DNA of 64,000 nt from Flaviflagellibacter deserti (GCF_042652085.1 NZ_JBHSJF010000005.1:248001-312000); one strand, 5' to 3'. Shown: positions 8,854 through 18,318, numbered from the stretch's first letter. Made by a program: numbers and translations. The notes: generated by a model from the letters alone, not told the origin.

Positions 8854-11428
8854 GCGATTGCTTGGCGTCGAAGAAGCCGGCCCAGGGATCGCTTTTCAGG
8901 TTTTCGAGACGGCGCGGCAGGTTCGTGACGTTGAAGTGGTTGCCCTTCACGTCCGGGCCGAGTTCATCCCACGTCAGAGGGGTGGCGACGGGAGCACCGC
9001 TCCGCGCCCGCGTCGAATAGGCGGCGACCGCCGTCGCGCCCTGCCCGTTCCTGAGATAATCGACGAAAACCTTCCCGGTCCGGACCTTCTTCGCCATGGT
9101 CGAGACGTAACGGTCCGGGCTGTCGGCGGCCATGCTCTCGGCGATCACCCGACAGAACGCCTTCACCTCGTTCCACTCCACCTCCGGCGCGAGCGGCACG
9201 ACAACATGCAGGCCCTTGCCGCCGGTCGTCTTCACGAAGCTGTCGAGGCCGAGGCCCTGCATCCGCTCACGCGCCTCCCGCGCGCCCTGCACCACCGCCG
9301 ACCACGGCACGTCGTCGCCGGGATCGAGGTCGAAGATCAGCCGGTCGGCCTTGGTAAGTTTGCCTTCGCGCGAACCCCAGGGATGGATTTCCAGAACGCC
9401 TGCCTGCACCAGCGAGACGAGCCCGGCGAGATCGTCGATCACCATCATCTTCTCGTCGTCGCCCGGCACCTCGATCTCGCGGATCGCCTTTCCTAGACCG
9501 GCCCAGGCATGCTTCTGGAAGAAGCACTGCTTCTGCGAGCCGGACGGGCAGCGGACCAGCGACAGCGGCCGACCGACAAGATGCGGCAGCACCCAGTCGG
9601 CGATCTCGGCATAGAACTCGGCGAGGCCCTGCTTCGTGACGCCCTGCTCTTCCCAGAGCACGCGCTCGGGATGGCTCAGCGCCACGCCCGCCACCGTCAC
9701 GCCCTTGCCGACGATCTTCGTATCCTTGCGCTCGGCCCTCGGGGCGGGCTCGGCCTGTTGGGGCGCATCCTTTGGAACTTCGCGCACTACGTCCTTGGCC
9801 TCCTTGTCCTCGCGAAGCCCCTTGAAGCTCGCATGGCGGAGCGACCCGTCATGGGTCCAGCCGCGGAACTCGATCTCGGCGACGAGTTCCGGCCGCGCCC
9901 AGACTACGCCACGCCGTTCGTCGGCGGAAAGCTTGGCCGCGAAGGGCGACGCATCGGCTTTCCTCTCGTCGAGGACCTTCCAGAGGTCGCGCGCGACGGT
10001 CTGCGTATAGCCGGTGCCGACCCGGCCGATATGGATCAGCTTTCCCTTGTCGTAATAGCCCATGACCAGCGAGCCGATCGCCTTGGCCGAGGCCGTCGAC
10101 GGCACATAGCCGGCGATCACGAATTCCGACCGCTGCGTGCATTTCACCTTCAGCCATTGATCGCCCCGGCCCGAGCGGTAGGGCGCATCGGCCCGCTTGC
10201 AGATGATTCCTTCCAGCCCGAGGCGGCAGGCATGGCGGATCATCGCCTCGCCGTCGCTCTCGATATGCTCGCTGTATCTGAGCTTGTCGTGCGGCGCCCC
10301 GGCGATCAGCCCCGCCAGCGTCTCTTTGCGCTCAACCAGCGAAAGCGGCGTGAGATCGCGGCCGTCGAGATGCAGCAGATCGAAGGCGTAATACATCGCC
10401 TTTCCGCTCACGAGCCTGCCGCCCCGTCCTCCCAGATCCTGCTGGAGCGCCGAGAAGCTGGATATCCCGCTCTCGTCCTCGACCACCGCCTCCCCGTCGA
10501 TCAGCGCGGTCTCGGCCGGAATGCCCTTGATCGCCTCGGCCACGCCCGGAAAGCGGTGCGTCCAGTCGAGCCCGTTACGGGTCAGCAGTTGGACATTGCC
10601 ATGGTCGAGCCGCGCCTGCAGCCGGTAGCCGTCGAACTTGACCTCATGCACCCAGTTCCCGCCGTTCCGGGGCTTGGCGACGAGCGTCGCCAGCGCCGGC
10701 GGCACGAAATCCGGAAGCTTGGCGGCCTTGGTTCCCTTCGGAACAACCGTCGCCGGCCGTTTCGAAGCGGGATCGGCGCTGGTCTTGACGCCTTTCGGCT
10801 TGGTTTCCTCCGCCGAGTGGACACTGTCGCCGCGGTTTGAATTCCACACCCTGTCGCCGTCGCTGGCGATCTCCGGGATGGTCCGCCCCGAGACGACCGA
10901 GCGATCCTCCTCTTCGAGGATATCCGGATCGCCGTCCTCTCTCGCCCATTCGTCGTCCGACTTGATCAGCAGCCAGGAATCCGTCTTCTCGCGCGGCCGG
11001 CGCTTCAGCCGGACGAGGTGCCAGCGACCGTGGAGCTTCTCGCCGCTGAGCGACAGTTCGAGGTGACCCTTCTTGAGGCCGTAATGCGGGTCGCCATCCG
11101 GCTCCCACGTCCCCCGGTCCCAGATCATCACCGTCCCGCCGCCATACTGGCCCTTCGGGATGATGCCCTCGAAGGAGTTGTAAGCGATCGGGTGATCCTC
11201 GGTCTGGACCGCGAGCCGTTTCTCGCCAGGCACGAGGCTCGGCCCGCGCGTCACCGCCCAGCTCTTCATCACGCCGTCGAGTTCCAGCCGGAAATCGTAA
11301 TGAAGCCGCGTCGCGTCGTGCTTCTGGATGACGAATGAATTCCCCCTCGCCTTGCCCACGTCCGGGCCCGGTTCGGCGGTTTTCGAGAAGTCGCGCTTGG
11401 CGCGATAGGCTTCGAGGGCTTTTGGCAC
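8813..11428 (-). CDS. ligD: ATP-dependent DNA ligase D (phosphoesterase-ligase-polymerase)
   Basis: An 871-residue protein with all three LigD modules. Residues 1-160 are the 3'-phosphoesterase (FVIQKHDATRLHYDFRLELDG). The ligase domain follows, with the adenylated lysine in HEVKFDGYR near residue 265. The C-terminal polymerase/primase domain starts near residue 580 (LSHPERVLWEEQGVTKQ) and has the metal motif FDLDPGDDVPW near residue 698. With Ku it performs non-homologous end joining of double-strand breaks. The order matches Pseudomonas-type LigD. It is the last gene of the ku - MerR/TPR - ligD run on this strand, separated by 192 nt from the MerR/TPR gene. Confidence 0.96.
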   Translation of the reverse strand: MPKALEAYRAKRDFSKTAEPGPDVGKARGNSFVIQKHDATRLHYDFRLELDGVMKSWAVTRGPSLVPGEKRLAVQTEDHPIAYNSFEGIIPKGQYGGGTVMIWDRGTWEPDGDPHYGLKKGHLELSLSGEKLHGRWHLVRLKRRPREKTDSWLLIKSDDEWAREDGDPDILEEEDRSVVSGRTIPEIASDGDRVWNSNRGDSVHSAEETKPKGVKTSADPASKRPATVVPKGTKAAKLPDFVPPALATLVAKPRNGGNWVHEVKFDGYRLQARLDHGNVQLLTRNGLDWTHRFPGVAEAIKGIPAETALIDGEAVVEDESGISSFSALQQDLGGRGGRLVSGKAMYYAFDLLHLDGRDLTPLSLVERKETLAGLIAGAPHDKLRYSEHIESDGEAMIRHACRLGLEGIICKRADAPYRSGRGDQWLKVKCTQRSEFVIAGYVPSTASAKAIGSLVMGYYDKGKLIHIGRVGTGYTQTVARDLWKVLDERKADASPFAAKLSADERRGVVWARPELVAEIEFRGWTHDGSLRHASFKGLREDKEAKDVVREVPKDAPQQAEPAPRAERKDTKIVGKGVTVAGVALSHPERVLWEEQGVTKQGLAEFYAEIADWVLPHLVGRPLSLVRCPSGSQKQCFFQKHAWAGLGKAIREIEVPGDDEKMMVIDDLAGLVSLVQAGVLEIHPWGSREGKLTKADRLIFDLDPGDDVPWSAVVQGAREARERMQGLGLDSFVKTTGGKGLHVVVPLAPEVEWNEVKAFCRVIAESMAADSPDRYVSTMAKKVRTGKVFVDYLRNGQGATAVAAYSTRARSGAPVATPLTWDELGPDVKGNHFNVTNLPRRLENLKSDPWAGFFDAKQSLKPVLEGARRRKK

Positions 11429-11620
11429 GCGGATTCAATTCAGCGTGGCCGGAGTCGTTCCAGATAACGTCAACCGTCGCCTGGACCGCGCGTGGCGAAG
11501 CCGTCGCGTGATCGCATAAGTGCGCCGCAGGCGCTCTATAGATATTGAGCTTCGCGAGTAGACGCTGAGTCCCGGTTCTCGGAATCGGCTACGCCCACCC
11601 GGACCGGGACACTGGAAGTA

Positions 11621-12727
11621 TCAGATCGCCACCAGATGCAGCCCGCGCGCCTTGATCCGGCACTCGTTTGCCCGCGACCGCGCCACCTTGGCGTCGGCGG
11701 AACCGGGTTCGAGCTTGATGAACTGCTCCCACACCGGCAGCGCCTCGGCGAAGCGGCCCAGTTCATAGAGCAGCAGCGCCAGATTGTACGCCGCGTCCGG
11801 ATATTCATGGTCGATCGCGAGCGCCGTGCAGTAATGCGTCACCGCCTCGTCCTTCCGGCCCGCATCCTCGGCCGAGACGGCGAGGTTGAACCAGGCTTCC
11901 GGGAACAGCGGCGCACGGTTGAGCGCCATCCGCCACGCGATCCGCGCTTCCGCCTTGCGGTCCTGCGCGTCAAGCACATTGCCGAGATTGAACGGCGCGA
12001 TCGGATCGGTGCGGTCGAGCTTGGCGGCTAGATCGTAGAGCCGTTCGGCGAGAGCGAGATCGCCCTCTTCCTCGGCGTCTTCGGCGCATTCGACGACCGC
12101 GTCGACATCCTCCGGCGGTGCCTCGAGCGGCAGCGGGAACTGTCCGTCGAGCGCGGTCGCGACACCGTCGATCTCACGGACGACCGTCCCGGTGTCGGAG
12201 ACACCCAGCTTCACTTCCGAGAGCCGTAGCCCCTGCGCCCTGAGATCGACCGCCGCCGCGACGAGTTCGGCGAATTCGCAGCCCGCCCGCATCAGCCTCG
12301 CGGTTTCCTTCGCCGTCACGAGATCGCGGTAGCCGTAAAGACCGCCGACCGGCTCGATGACGTCGAACAGCGAAAGCCAGAACAGAAGTTCCTCGTCGAG
12401 CCCGGACAGACGCCCGAGTTCGGCGCAGTCCATCCACCGGTGCTCGTCCGCCGGCGGCGGCTTCAGCCCGAGGCTGCGCTGGAGGGAGAGTTCGCTGATC
12501 AGCGCCGCCTGATCGGGCATGCGCTCCAGCGCGTCCATCAGACGCGAACCGGACAAGAGCTCGCGTGCCGCGCCGCTTGCGATAGCGACAAGGGTAACAC
12601 GCTTCTTGAGGCGGTAGTGGAGGCTTGCGCCCGCCTTGGCTACGGCGGCGTTGAGCTGATTGCGGCTTAGACCGTTAACTCGGCCCAAGACATAAACTGA
12701 AGCGCGGCTGAGATCGTACATCCCCAC
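11621..12727 (-). CDS. MerR-like/TPR-repeat protein within the end-joining cluster
   Basis: A 368-residue protein with two parts. Residues 1-200 include a MerR-type helix-turn-helix-like region: MDCAELGRLSGLDEELLFWL and YGYRDLVTAKETARLMRAG follow the MerR pattern of helix, turn and a (Y/R)-x-Y-x-x-x-D-L wing. The C-terminal half is TPR-like: APFNLGNVLDAQDRKAEAR, EAWFNLAVSAEDAGRKDEA and DAAYNLALLLYELGRFAEA are successive repeats, preceded by an acidic linker. No enzyme motif is visible. It lies between ku and ligD in the same orientation, so it may regulate the cluster or scaffold repair proteins. That role is inferred from position only. Confidence 0.75.
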   Translation of the reverse strand: MGMYDLSRASVYVLGRVNGLSRNQLNAAVAKAGASLHYRLKKRVTLVAIASGAARELLSGSRLMDALERMPDQAALISELSLQRSLGLKPPPADEHRWMDCAELGRLSGLDEELLFWLSLFDVIEPVGGLYGYRDLVTAKETARLMRAGCEFAELVAAAVDLRAQGLRLSEVKLGVSDTGTVVREIDGVATALDGQFPLPLEAPPEDVDAVVECAEDAEEEGDLALAERLYDLAAKLDRTDPIAPFNLGNVLDAQDRKAEARIAWRMALNRAPLFPEAWFNLAVSAEDAGRKDEAVTHYCTALAIDHEYPDAAYNLALLLYELGRFAEALPVWEQFIKLEPGSADAKVARSRANECRIKARGLHLVAI

Positions 12728-12824
12728 CCACTCTGAACGCTGACACGAATCACGTTCGACAGGGATGAGTCTGAGCCCGAACCGTTAAGATTCGAAGACA
12801 TTTTTTGGGCGCGGGGGATAACCT

Positions 12825-13733
12825 TTATCCCGCCGCCCGCTTCTTCGTTGGTTTCTCGGCGCTTTTCGAGGCCGAACCTCTTTTCGCGCTTTTCGCCGCC
12901 GGCCGCCGCTGCGGCTTTTCCTCCGCTGCCGGCTCCTCTTCGGCCGCTCTGCCGCCCTTTTCGCTTTCGATCGAGCGGCGCAGGGCATCCATCAAATTGA
13001 CGACGTTCGACTGCTTGGCCTGCTTCGGCGCCTCGATCGTCTTGCCCTGCTGCTTGGCGTTCAGCATCTCGATCAGAGCGTTCTCGTACCGATCCTCGAA
13101 CTTCTCGGGATCGAAATGGCCCTTCTTCTTGCTGATGATGTGAGTCGCCAGGTCCAGCATGTCCTCGGGGATATCGATCTTCCTGATGTCGCCGAAATAG
13201 GTGTCGTCGTCCCGGACCTCGTATTTGTAGCGGATATTGGTCAGCAGGATGCCCTTGCCACGCGGCTGCAGTAGGACGATCCGCTCGCGCCGCTGCAGGA
13301 CCAGCCGGCCGATGCCGACGACCTTTTCTCTCGCCATAGCCTCGCGGATCACGGCGAATGCTTCCTCGGCGACCTTGTCGTCCGGCGCCAGATAGTGGGA
13401 CGCATCGAGATAGACCGGATCGACCTCGTGCTCCGGCACGAACTGCTCGATGTCAATCGTGTGCGTGCTCTCGATCTGCACCTTCTCGAGGTCCTCGTCC
13501 TCGACGGTGACGTAATGTCCCTTCGAGAACTCGTAGCCCTTCACCCGGTCCTCGCGGTCGACCACCTCCTCGGTGTCGGCATCGATCATCTGCTGCTTCA
13601 GCCGGTTTCCGGTCGCGCGGTTCAGTGTGTGGAACGATATCCGCTCGCTTGCCGTGTTCGCCGGATAGAGCGCGACGGCGCAGGAGACGAGGGAGAGTTT
13701 CAGGTAGCCCTTCCAGGACGCACGCGGGGCCAT
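12825..13733 (-). CDS. ku: non-homologous end joining protein Ku
   Basis: A 302-residue bacterial Ku. The core runs from MAPRASWKGYLKLSLVSCAV through ISFHTLNRATGNRLKQQMID, EDRVKGYEFSKGHYV and LVLQRRERIVLLQPRGKGI, all characteristic of the family. The last 50 residues are a low-complexity Lys/Ala/Arg tail (ending PTKKRAAG), a known feature of many bacterial Ku proteins that contributes to DNA binding. It forms a ring-shaped homodimer on DNA ends and recruits LigD, which is encoded two genes downstream. The 97-nt gap before the next gene shows no clear terminator, so cotranscription is plausible. Confidence 0.96.
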   Translation of the reverse strand: MAPRASWKGYLKLSLVSCAVALYPANTASERISFHTLNRATGNRLKQQMIDADTEEVVDREDRVKGYEFSKGHYVTVEDEDLEKVQIESTHTIDIEQFVPEHEVDPVYLDASHYLAPDDKVAEEAFAVIREAMAREKVVGIGRLVLQRRERIVLLQPRGKGILLTNIRYKYEVRDDDTYFGDIRKIDIPEDMLDLATHIISKKKGHFDPEKFEDRYENALIEMLNAKQQGKTIEAPKQAKQSNVVNLMDALRRSIESEKGGRAAEEEPAAEEKPQRRPAAKSAKRGSASKSAEKPTKKRAAG

Positions 13734-13819
13734 GACGAGGTTCCTTCGCTACGCAAGGTTCCTGACCAAACGGGCGTGGAGGGTGTGCGGTTCCAGCGAC
13801 ATCGAAGGCGGAAAATAAA

Positions 13820-13851
13820 AAGCCGGACAGCGACTGGTCGCTGTCCGGCTT
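13820..13851 (-). terminator. rho-independent terminator
   Basis: A perfect 15-bp inverted repeat (AAGCCGGACAGCGAC and its complement) separated by 2 nt. On the minus strand it is followed by a T-rich run (TTTATTTT). It lies 135 nt beyond the csbD stop and upstream of ku, so it most likely ends csbD transcription and insulates ku. Confidence 0.8.
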
Positions 13852-13985
13852 AAAAGACCTGCCAAAGCGAGGGGCTGGGGGGCTGAGAAGTCGCCTCGGC
13901 TTGGTCTTACAAGGAAAACTCGCTTCCCCGATTGGGGTTCCGCCGGGTTCAAAAAAAATTTGACCCGGCGGAAATTTTCGAACCG

Positions 13986-14162
13986 CTATTTCCCGCGCAG
14001 AGCGTCCTTCACACCGCCGATGAAATTGCGCGCCTTGCCTTCGGCCTTGTCGGCGTGGCCTTCGGCCTCGAGCTTGCGATCGCCCGTCAGCTTGCCGGCG
14101 CCTGCCTTCATGCTGCCCTTGGCCTGTTGGGCTGAGCCCGCGATGCGTTCCTTGTCGACCAT
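13986..14162 (-). CDS. CsbD family stress protein
   Basis: A 58-residue hydrophilic protein, MVDKERIAGSAQQAKGSMK at the start and GGVKDALRGK at the end. The Ala/Gly/Lys-rich composition with AGKLTGDRKLEAEGHADKAE in the middle is the CsbD family pattern. CsbD-like proteins are abundant stress-induced cytoplasmic proteins of unknown biochemical function. The ATG at 14162 is preceded by GGGAGAACC, a good ribosome-binding site. It stands alone with its own terminator at 13820-13851. Confidence 0.9.
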   Translation of the reverse strand: MVDKERIAGSAQQAKGSMKAGAGKLTGDRKLEAEGHADKAEGKARNFIGGVKDALRGK

Positions 14163-14213
14163 CTGGTTCTCCCTTGCCCGCTGAGACGGGGCTGATTGAA
14201 GAACGCGCCGGAG

Positions 14214-15101
14214 TCAGACAGGTTGCCTGCCGGCCGCCTCTTCTTCGAGGATCGCCTTTAGCCCCGCGCGATAAGTCGGATAGAGCAGGTCGACGCCGAG
14301 TTCGGTTCGCACACGCGTATTCCTGATGCGCTTGTTCTCCGCCCAGAAGCTCTTAGCCATTTCGGACATCTGCGCCTCGTCGAACGGCACGACCGGTGAT
14401 GGCTCCATTCCCAGCAGACCTGCGGCGTACGCGACCACTTCGTGCTGAGGCACCGGCTCGTCGTCACCGAGATTGAACACGGGCCCCGCCTCGGGATGCT
14501 CGATCGCGGCCTTGAGCACGGCGGCGATGTCGTCGACATGAATGCGGTTGAACACCTGGTCCGGTTTGTGAAGCCGCCTCGCCTTCCCCTCGCGCAGGCC
14601 GTCGAAGACGCTGTTGCCTGGCCCGTAGATTCCGGAAAGCCGGAAAATCTGGACCGCCCGTCCTGGAGCCGCGAGCGTCCGCCATTCCTCCTCGGCATCG
14701 AGCCTTCGGCGCGAGCGGGCGCTTTTCGGCGCGGTTTCGGTCTCCTCGTCGATCCAGCGGCCGCCGTGATCGCCATAGACACCGGTCGTGGAGAGATAAC
14801 CGACCCAGACGAGGTCGATGCTCTCGCCCAGCGTATGACCGAGAGCCGTGAACGCCGGATCGCCATCCTCGCTTGGCGGCACCGAGACCAGCACATGCGT
14901 CGCGGCCTTGGCCGCGACGACGAGTTCGGGAGACAGCGGGATACCCGTCACGAGCCGATAGGCGTCATAGCCCTCGCTCTTCAGATGCTCGATCTTCTCG
15001 GCGGTTCGCGCCGTTACCGAGACCGTCTCGAACATCCCGCCATGCCGCTCGACGAACCGCCGCGCGGTATAGCCGAAACCGAGGACGAGAAGCCGCCTCA
15101 C
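14214..15101 (-). CDS. NAD-dependent epimerase/dehydratase-like protein (YeeZ-like)
   Basis: A 295-residue extended SDR-type Rossmann protein. It begins MRRLLVLGFGYTARRFVER, with GFGYTA in place of the usual GxxGxxG, as in the YeeZ group. VWVGYLSTTGVYGDHGGRW provides the S/TxxVYG active-site-like segment and IYGPGNSVFDGLREGKARR follows the SDR cofactor/substrate pattern. The exact substrate is unknown; the family includes nucleotide-sugar epimerases and uncharacterised homologs. It is 4 nt downstream of the glutathione transferase gene, so the two are probably cotranscribed. Confidence 0.8.
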   Translation of the reverse strand: MRRLLVLGFGYTARRFVERHGGMFETVSVTARTAEKIEHLKSEGYDAYRLVTGIPLSPELVVAAKAATHVLVSVPPSEDGDPAFTALGHTLGESIDLVWVGYLSTTGVYGDHGGRWIDEETETAPKSARSRRRLDAEEEWRTLAAPGRAVQIFRLSGIYGPGNSVFDGLREGKARRLHKPDQVFNRIHVDDIAAVLKAAIEHPEAGPVFNLGDDEPVPQHEVVAYAAGLLGMEPSPVVPFDEAQMSEMAKSFWAENKRIRNTRVRTELGVDLLYPTYRAGLKAILEEEAAGRQPV

Positions 15102-15105
15102 CCGC

Positions 15106-15798
15106 TCAGAAGTCCAGGTCGGCGTAGACTGGCGAGGGCGCCATGCCGAGCACGCGGTCCTCGAACAGGGTGCGGAAGCTCGGCCGCGACTTCACGCGGG
15201 CGTACCAGTCGCGCGCCACCGCGTCCTCGTCCCACGGCACGTCGCCGAGATAATCGACGCAGGACAGATGCGCCGCCGCCGCGAGATCGGCATAGCTCAA
15301 CGCTTCGCCCGCAAGCCATTTCCGCTGGCGGATGAGATAGCCGATATATTTCAGGTGATAGCGGATGTTCGACTTCGCCGCCCGGAACACCGCCGGGTCG
15401 GGCGGACCGCCGCCGACATCGCCCGGCATGAAGCGCTTGTAGATCTTCTCGTGGACGAGCGGCTCGGAGACCTCCGCGCCGAACTTCTCCGTAAACCACG
15501 CCACAAGGCGCCGCACCTCGACACGGGCGCTCGGATTCTCGGGAAGCAGCCGACGATCGTTCAGGGCGAGACCCCGGGTTTCGTCGAGCCATTCCGCGAT
15601 GATCCTGGACCCCGGCACCGAGGCGATCTGCTCCTCGACCAGCACCGGGGTGGTGCCAGCCGGATTCAGGGCCAGGAACGCCTCGCGGCGCTCCCAGACT
15701 TTTTCCTCGATGAGATCGGCCTCGATCCCCATCTCGGCGATGGAGAGCCGGATGAAGCGGGAATGCGGGCAAAACGGGTGATGATAGAGAATCGCCAT
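15106..15798 (-). CDS. glutathione S-transferase family protein
   Basis: A 230-residue protein with an N-terminal thioredoxin-like GST domain (MAILYHHPFCPHSRFIRLSI; LNPAGTTPVLVEE gives the cis-proline TPVL) and an all-helical C-terminal domain (LSYADLAAAAHLSCVDYLG). The CPHS sequence near the N-terminus resembles the Cys-containing motif of omega/beta GSTs, so it may work as a thiol transferase rather than a classical conjugating enzyme. The open frame starts 7 codons earlier, but ATG 15798 gives the usual GST start. It precedes the epimerase-like gene in an apparent two-gene unit. Confidence 0.85.
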   Translation of the reverse strand: MAILYHHPFCPHSRFIRLSIAEMGIEADLIEEKVWERREAFLALNPAGTTPVLVEEQIASVPGSRIIAEWLDETRGLALNDRRLLPENPSARVEVRRLVAWFTEKFGAEVSEPLVHEKIYKRFMPGDVGGGPPDPAVFRAAKSNIRYHLKYIGYLIRQRKWLAGEALSYADLAAAAHLSCVDYLGDVPWDEDAVARDWYARVKSRPSFRTLFEDRVLGMAPSPVYADLDF

Positions 15799-15936
15799 TA
15801 ACCGGCCCGAAAACAGCACACTACTTTTGGAGAAGGCGGGCGGGACACTGTGCGCGTGGCACGCGACCGATGCTCCGTATAGAACTTCCGACCGGGTCCG
15901 GGCAACAGATTCGCATTCCGGGCGACGGGGGACAGC

Positions 15937-16743
15937 ATGGATCTCAGCCGGGTTCTCGACGCGCTCATCCTCGGCGTAGTGGAAGGCGCCACGGAGTTCA
16001 TCCCGGTCTCATCCACCGGCCATATCCTTCTGCTCGGCCATTTTCTCGGCTTCGAGTCGACGGGCAAGACCTTCGAAGTGCTGATCCAGCTCGGCGCGAT
16101 CCTCGCCATCCTGTCGGTCTATTTCGGCCGCCTGTGGTCGATCGCGACCGCCTTGCCGAGCGATCCCTCGGCGCGCCGCTTCGTCATCGGCATCCTGGTT
16201 GCATTCCTGCCCGCCGCGGTCATCGGCGCCATCGCGCACGATTTCATCAAGACGGTGCTGTTCGAATCGCCGATGACGATCTGCGTCTCGCTGATCATCG
16301 GCGGCCTGGCACTGCTCTGGATCGACAATATGTCGCTCACACCGCGCTACACCGATGCGACCAAGTTCCCGCTGACGACCTGCCTCGCGATCGGCTTCAT
16401 CCAGTGCCTCGCCATGATCCCCGGCGTCTCCCGCTCCGGCTCGACCATTGCCGGCGCGCTGCTTCTCGGCGCCGACAAGCGCGCCGCGGCGGAGTTCTCG
16501 TTCTTCCTGGCCATGCCGACCATGGCCGGCGCCTTCGCCTACGACCTCTACAAGAACCGAGACAATCTATCGTCCGACGACCTCGTGATCACCGCGATCG
16601 GCTTCGTCGCCGCCTTCGTCATGGCCGTGATCGTGGTCCGCTGGGTGCTGGACTACGTCAACCGCCACGGCTTCGCGCTGTTCGCATGGTGGCGGCTGAT
16701 CGTAGGCTCGGCCGGCATCGCCGGCCTGCTCGTCTACGGCTGA
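15937..16743 (+). CDS. uppP: undecaprenyl-diphosphate phosphatase
   Basis: A 268-residue integral membrane protein of the BacA/UppP family. The first conserved motif appears as GVVEGATEFIPVSSTGHILL, with the catalytic E-rich (E/Q)xxxE and PxSSTGH pattern. The second, MIPGVSRSGSTIAGAL, provides the PGxSRSG motif. The length is normal. It dephosphorylates undecaprenyl diphosphate to recycle the lipid carrier for peptidoglycan and LPS synthesis, with the active site facing the periplasm. High-level expression of this family gives bacitracin resistance. It is divergent from the GST gene and convergent with the cupin gene. Confidence 0.95.
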   Translation: MDLSRVLDALILGVVEGATEFIPVSSTGHILLLGHFLGFESTGKTFEVLIQLGAILAILSVYFGRLWSIATALPSDPSARRFVIGILVAFLPAAVIGAIAHDFIKTVLFESPMTICVSLIIGGLALLWIDNMSLTPRYTDATKFPLTTCLAIGFIQCLAMIPGVSRSGSTIAGALLLGADKRAAAEFSFFLAMPTMAGAFAYDLYKNRDNLSSDDLVITAIGFVAAFVMAVIVVRWVLDYVNRHGFALFAWWRLIVGSAGIAGLLVYG

Positions 16744-16747
16744 GCCG

Positions 16748-17113
16748 TCAGCCCAGCTGTTCCTCGATACTGCGGGTCTTTTCCATGACCACGTCGCCGG
16801 TGTGCTTCGTGGTCACCGTCTCGATCAGGACAATCCAGCACTCTTCCTCGGCAACGGGATTGTGCATCACGCCTTTCGGAACGACGCAGAATTCGCCGGG
16901 ATTGAGGACGACGTCGCGTCCGCCCTCGAACTGGATGACGAGCCGCCCCCTCACGACCTGAAAGAGTTCGTCCTCGTCGTCATGCTTGTGCCAGGTCAGC
17001 TCGCCCTTAACCTTGGCGACCTTGACGTACTGGTCGTTGACCCGGCCGACGACCTTCGGCGACCAGTGCTCGGTCACCTCATCGAATGCCCGTTCGAGAT
17101 TGATGGTCTGCAT
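16748..17113 (-). CDS. cupin domain protein
   Basis: A 121-residue single-domain cupin. ELTWHKHDDEDELFQVVRGR carries the first cupin motif with His-His-Glu metal ligands, and GEFCVVPKGVMHNPVAEEE carries the second, with the final His. Small cupins of this type bind a metal ion and act as isomerases, dioxygenases or sensors; the substrate is not evident. It is encoded 4 nt from uppP on the opposite strand, downstream of the NDUFA9-like gene, with 35 nt between them. Confidence 0.8.
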   Translation of the reverse strand: MQTINLERAFDEVTEHWSPKVVGRVNDQYVKVAKVKGELTWHKHDDEDELFQVVRGRLVIQFEGGRDVVLNPGEFCVVPKGVMHNPVAEEECWIVLIETVTTKHTGDVVMEKTRSIEEQLG

Positions 17114-17148
17114 GGCGCGCTTCTGCTCGCGATCCGCCTGCGGCTTCG

Positions 17149-18126
17149 TCAGGCCAGATGAACGTCCGTGAACTGACCGGCCTTGCGGTAGCGATAGAGA
17201 TATTCCGGCACGACGGTCTCGATGCCCGTCGGATGTATGCCGAGACCTTCCAGCGTCAATCCCGCTCTGATCGCCGCGTCGGAAACCACATTGTCGGTCT
17301 CGAGCAACTTCACCTGGTCGACCGTCAGCAGCGGCTTCGGCAGAATCTGCAGCACACTCGCCTGGAGACGGGCGATCGCGAATGGCAGTGAAACCAGCAG
17401 GCGCCGACGGCCGATCACCTGCATGATGTATTCCATCAACTCACGGAACGTCCGCGTCTCGGGCCCGCCGAGCTCATAAGTCGCACCCGGCTTGGCCCTG
17501 CCCTCGATCGCGAGGGCGACGGCCGTCGCGACATCGGCGGCGAACACCGGCTGGAACTTGGTATGACCGCCACCGATGAGCGGCAGCACCGGCGACAGGC
17601 GCGCCATTTCGGCGAAACGGTTGAAGAAGCTGTCCTCGGGTCCGAACACGATCGATGGGCGGATGATGACCGCTTCCTCCACCGTGCTCAGGACCGCCCG
17701 CTCGCCGGCCGCCTTGGAGCGGGCATAGGCCGAAGCCGAATCGGCGTTCGCGCCGAGCGCCGAGATCTGAACGAGATTCTTGATGCCGGCCTTCTTGGCG
17801 GCCTCGGCGATTCGCCGCGCGCCCTGCACATGGACCTCGTCGAAGGTCTGGCGGCCGCTTTCATGAAGAATGCCGACGAGGTTCACGACCGCGTCCGAAC
17901 CTTCGATGGCGCGCTGGATCGACGCGGCATAGCGGACATTCGCCTGCACCGACATGATCTGGCCGACCGAGCCGAGCGGCTGGAGGTGCTGCGCGAGGTC
18001 CGGGCGGCGCACCGCATTGCGCACGCGCCAGCCGCGTTCGGCCAGAGCGCGCACTACGTGACGCCCGACAAATCCCGAGCCGCCGAATACGGTTACGATC
18101 CGATCGGAAACCATCGCGCGCGGCAT
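17149..18126 (-). CDS. NAD(P)H-binding protein, complex I NDUFA9-like
   Basis: A 325-residue atypical SDR. The N-terminus has IVTVFGGSGFVGRHVVRAL, a clear GxxGxxG NAD(P)-binding motif. The middle has GILHESGRQTFDEVHVQGAR and ARSKAAGERAV (Y-x-x-x-K type), and RPSIVFGPEDSFFNRFA follows the NDUFA9/NmrA-like family. Alphaproteobacterial homologs are annotated as NADH:ubiquinone oxidoreductase NDUFA9-subunit-like, and some may assist complex I. The start could be the ATG at 18126 or the one four codons later (MVSDRIV). It lies 105 nt from the tRNA-Leu gene on the other strand. Confidence 0.85.
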   Translation of the reverse strand: MPRAMVSDRIVTVFGGSGFVGRHVVRALAERGWRVRNAVRRPDLAQHLQPLGSVGQIMSVQANVRYAASIQRAIEGSDAVVNLVGILHESGRQTFDEVHVQGARRIAEAAKKAGIKNLVQISALGANADSASAYARSKAAGERAVLSTVEEAVIIRPSIVFGPEDSFFNRFAEMARLSPVLPLIGGGHTKFQPVFAADVATAVALAIEGRAKPGATYELGGPETRTFRELMEYIMQVIGRRRLLVSLPFAIARLQASVLQILPKPLLTVDQVKLLETDNVVSDAAIRAGLTLEGLGIHPTGIETVVPEYLYRYRKAGQFTDVHLA

Positions 18127-18231
18127 TGCTGGACCTCTTCTAGACAGCGTTGTGACTACCTAAGCCAACCCTACGAAACCGTCCAGAGCGCCGTTGACCC
18201 GGCGCGCAACGCACCTTATGACGGCGCCCGT

Positions 18232-18318
<87 letters not shown>

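Noticed and set aside
13749..13952. 67-codon minus-strand open frame upstream of ku
   Set aside because: It runs through the perfect terminator hairpin at 13820-13851, has no convincing ribosome-binding site and shows no recognisable domain.
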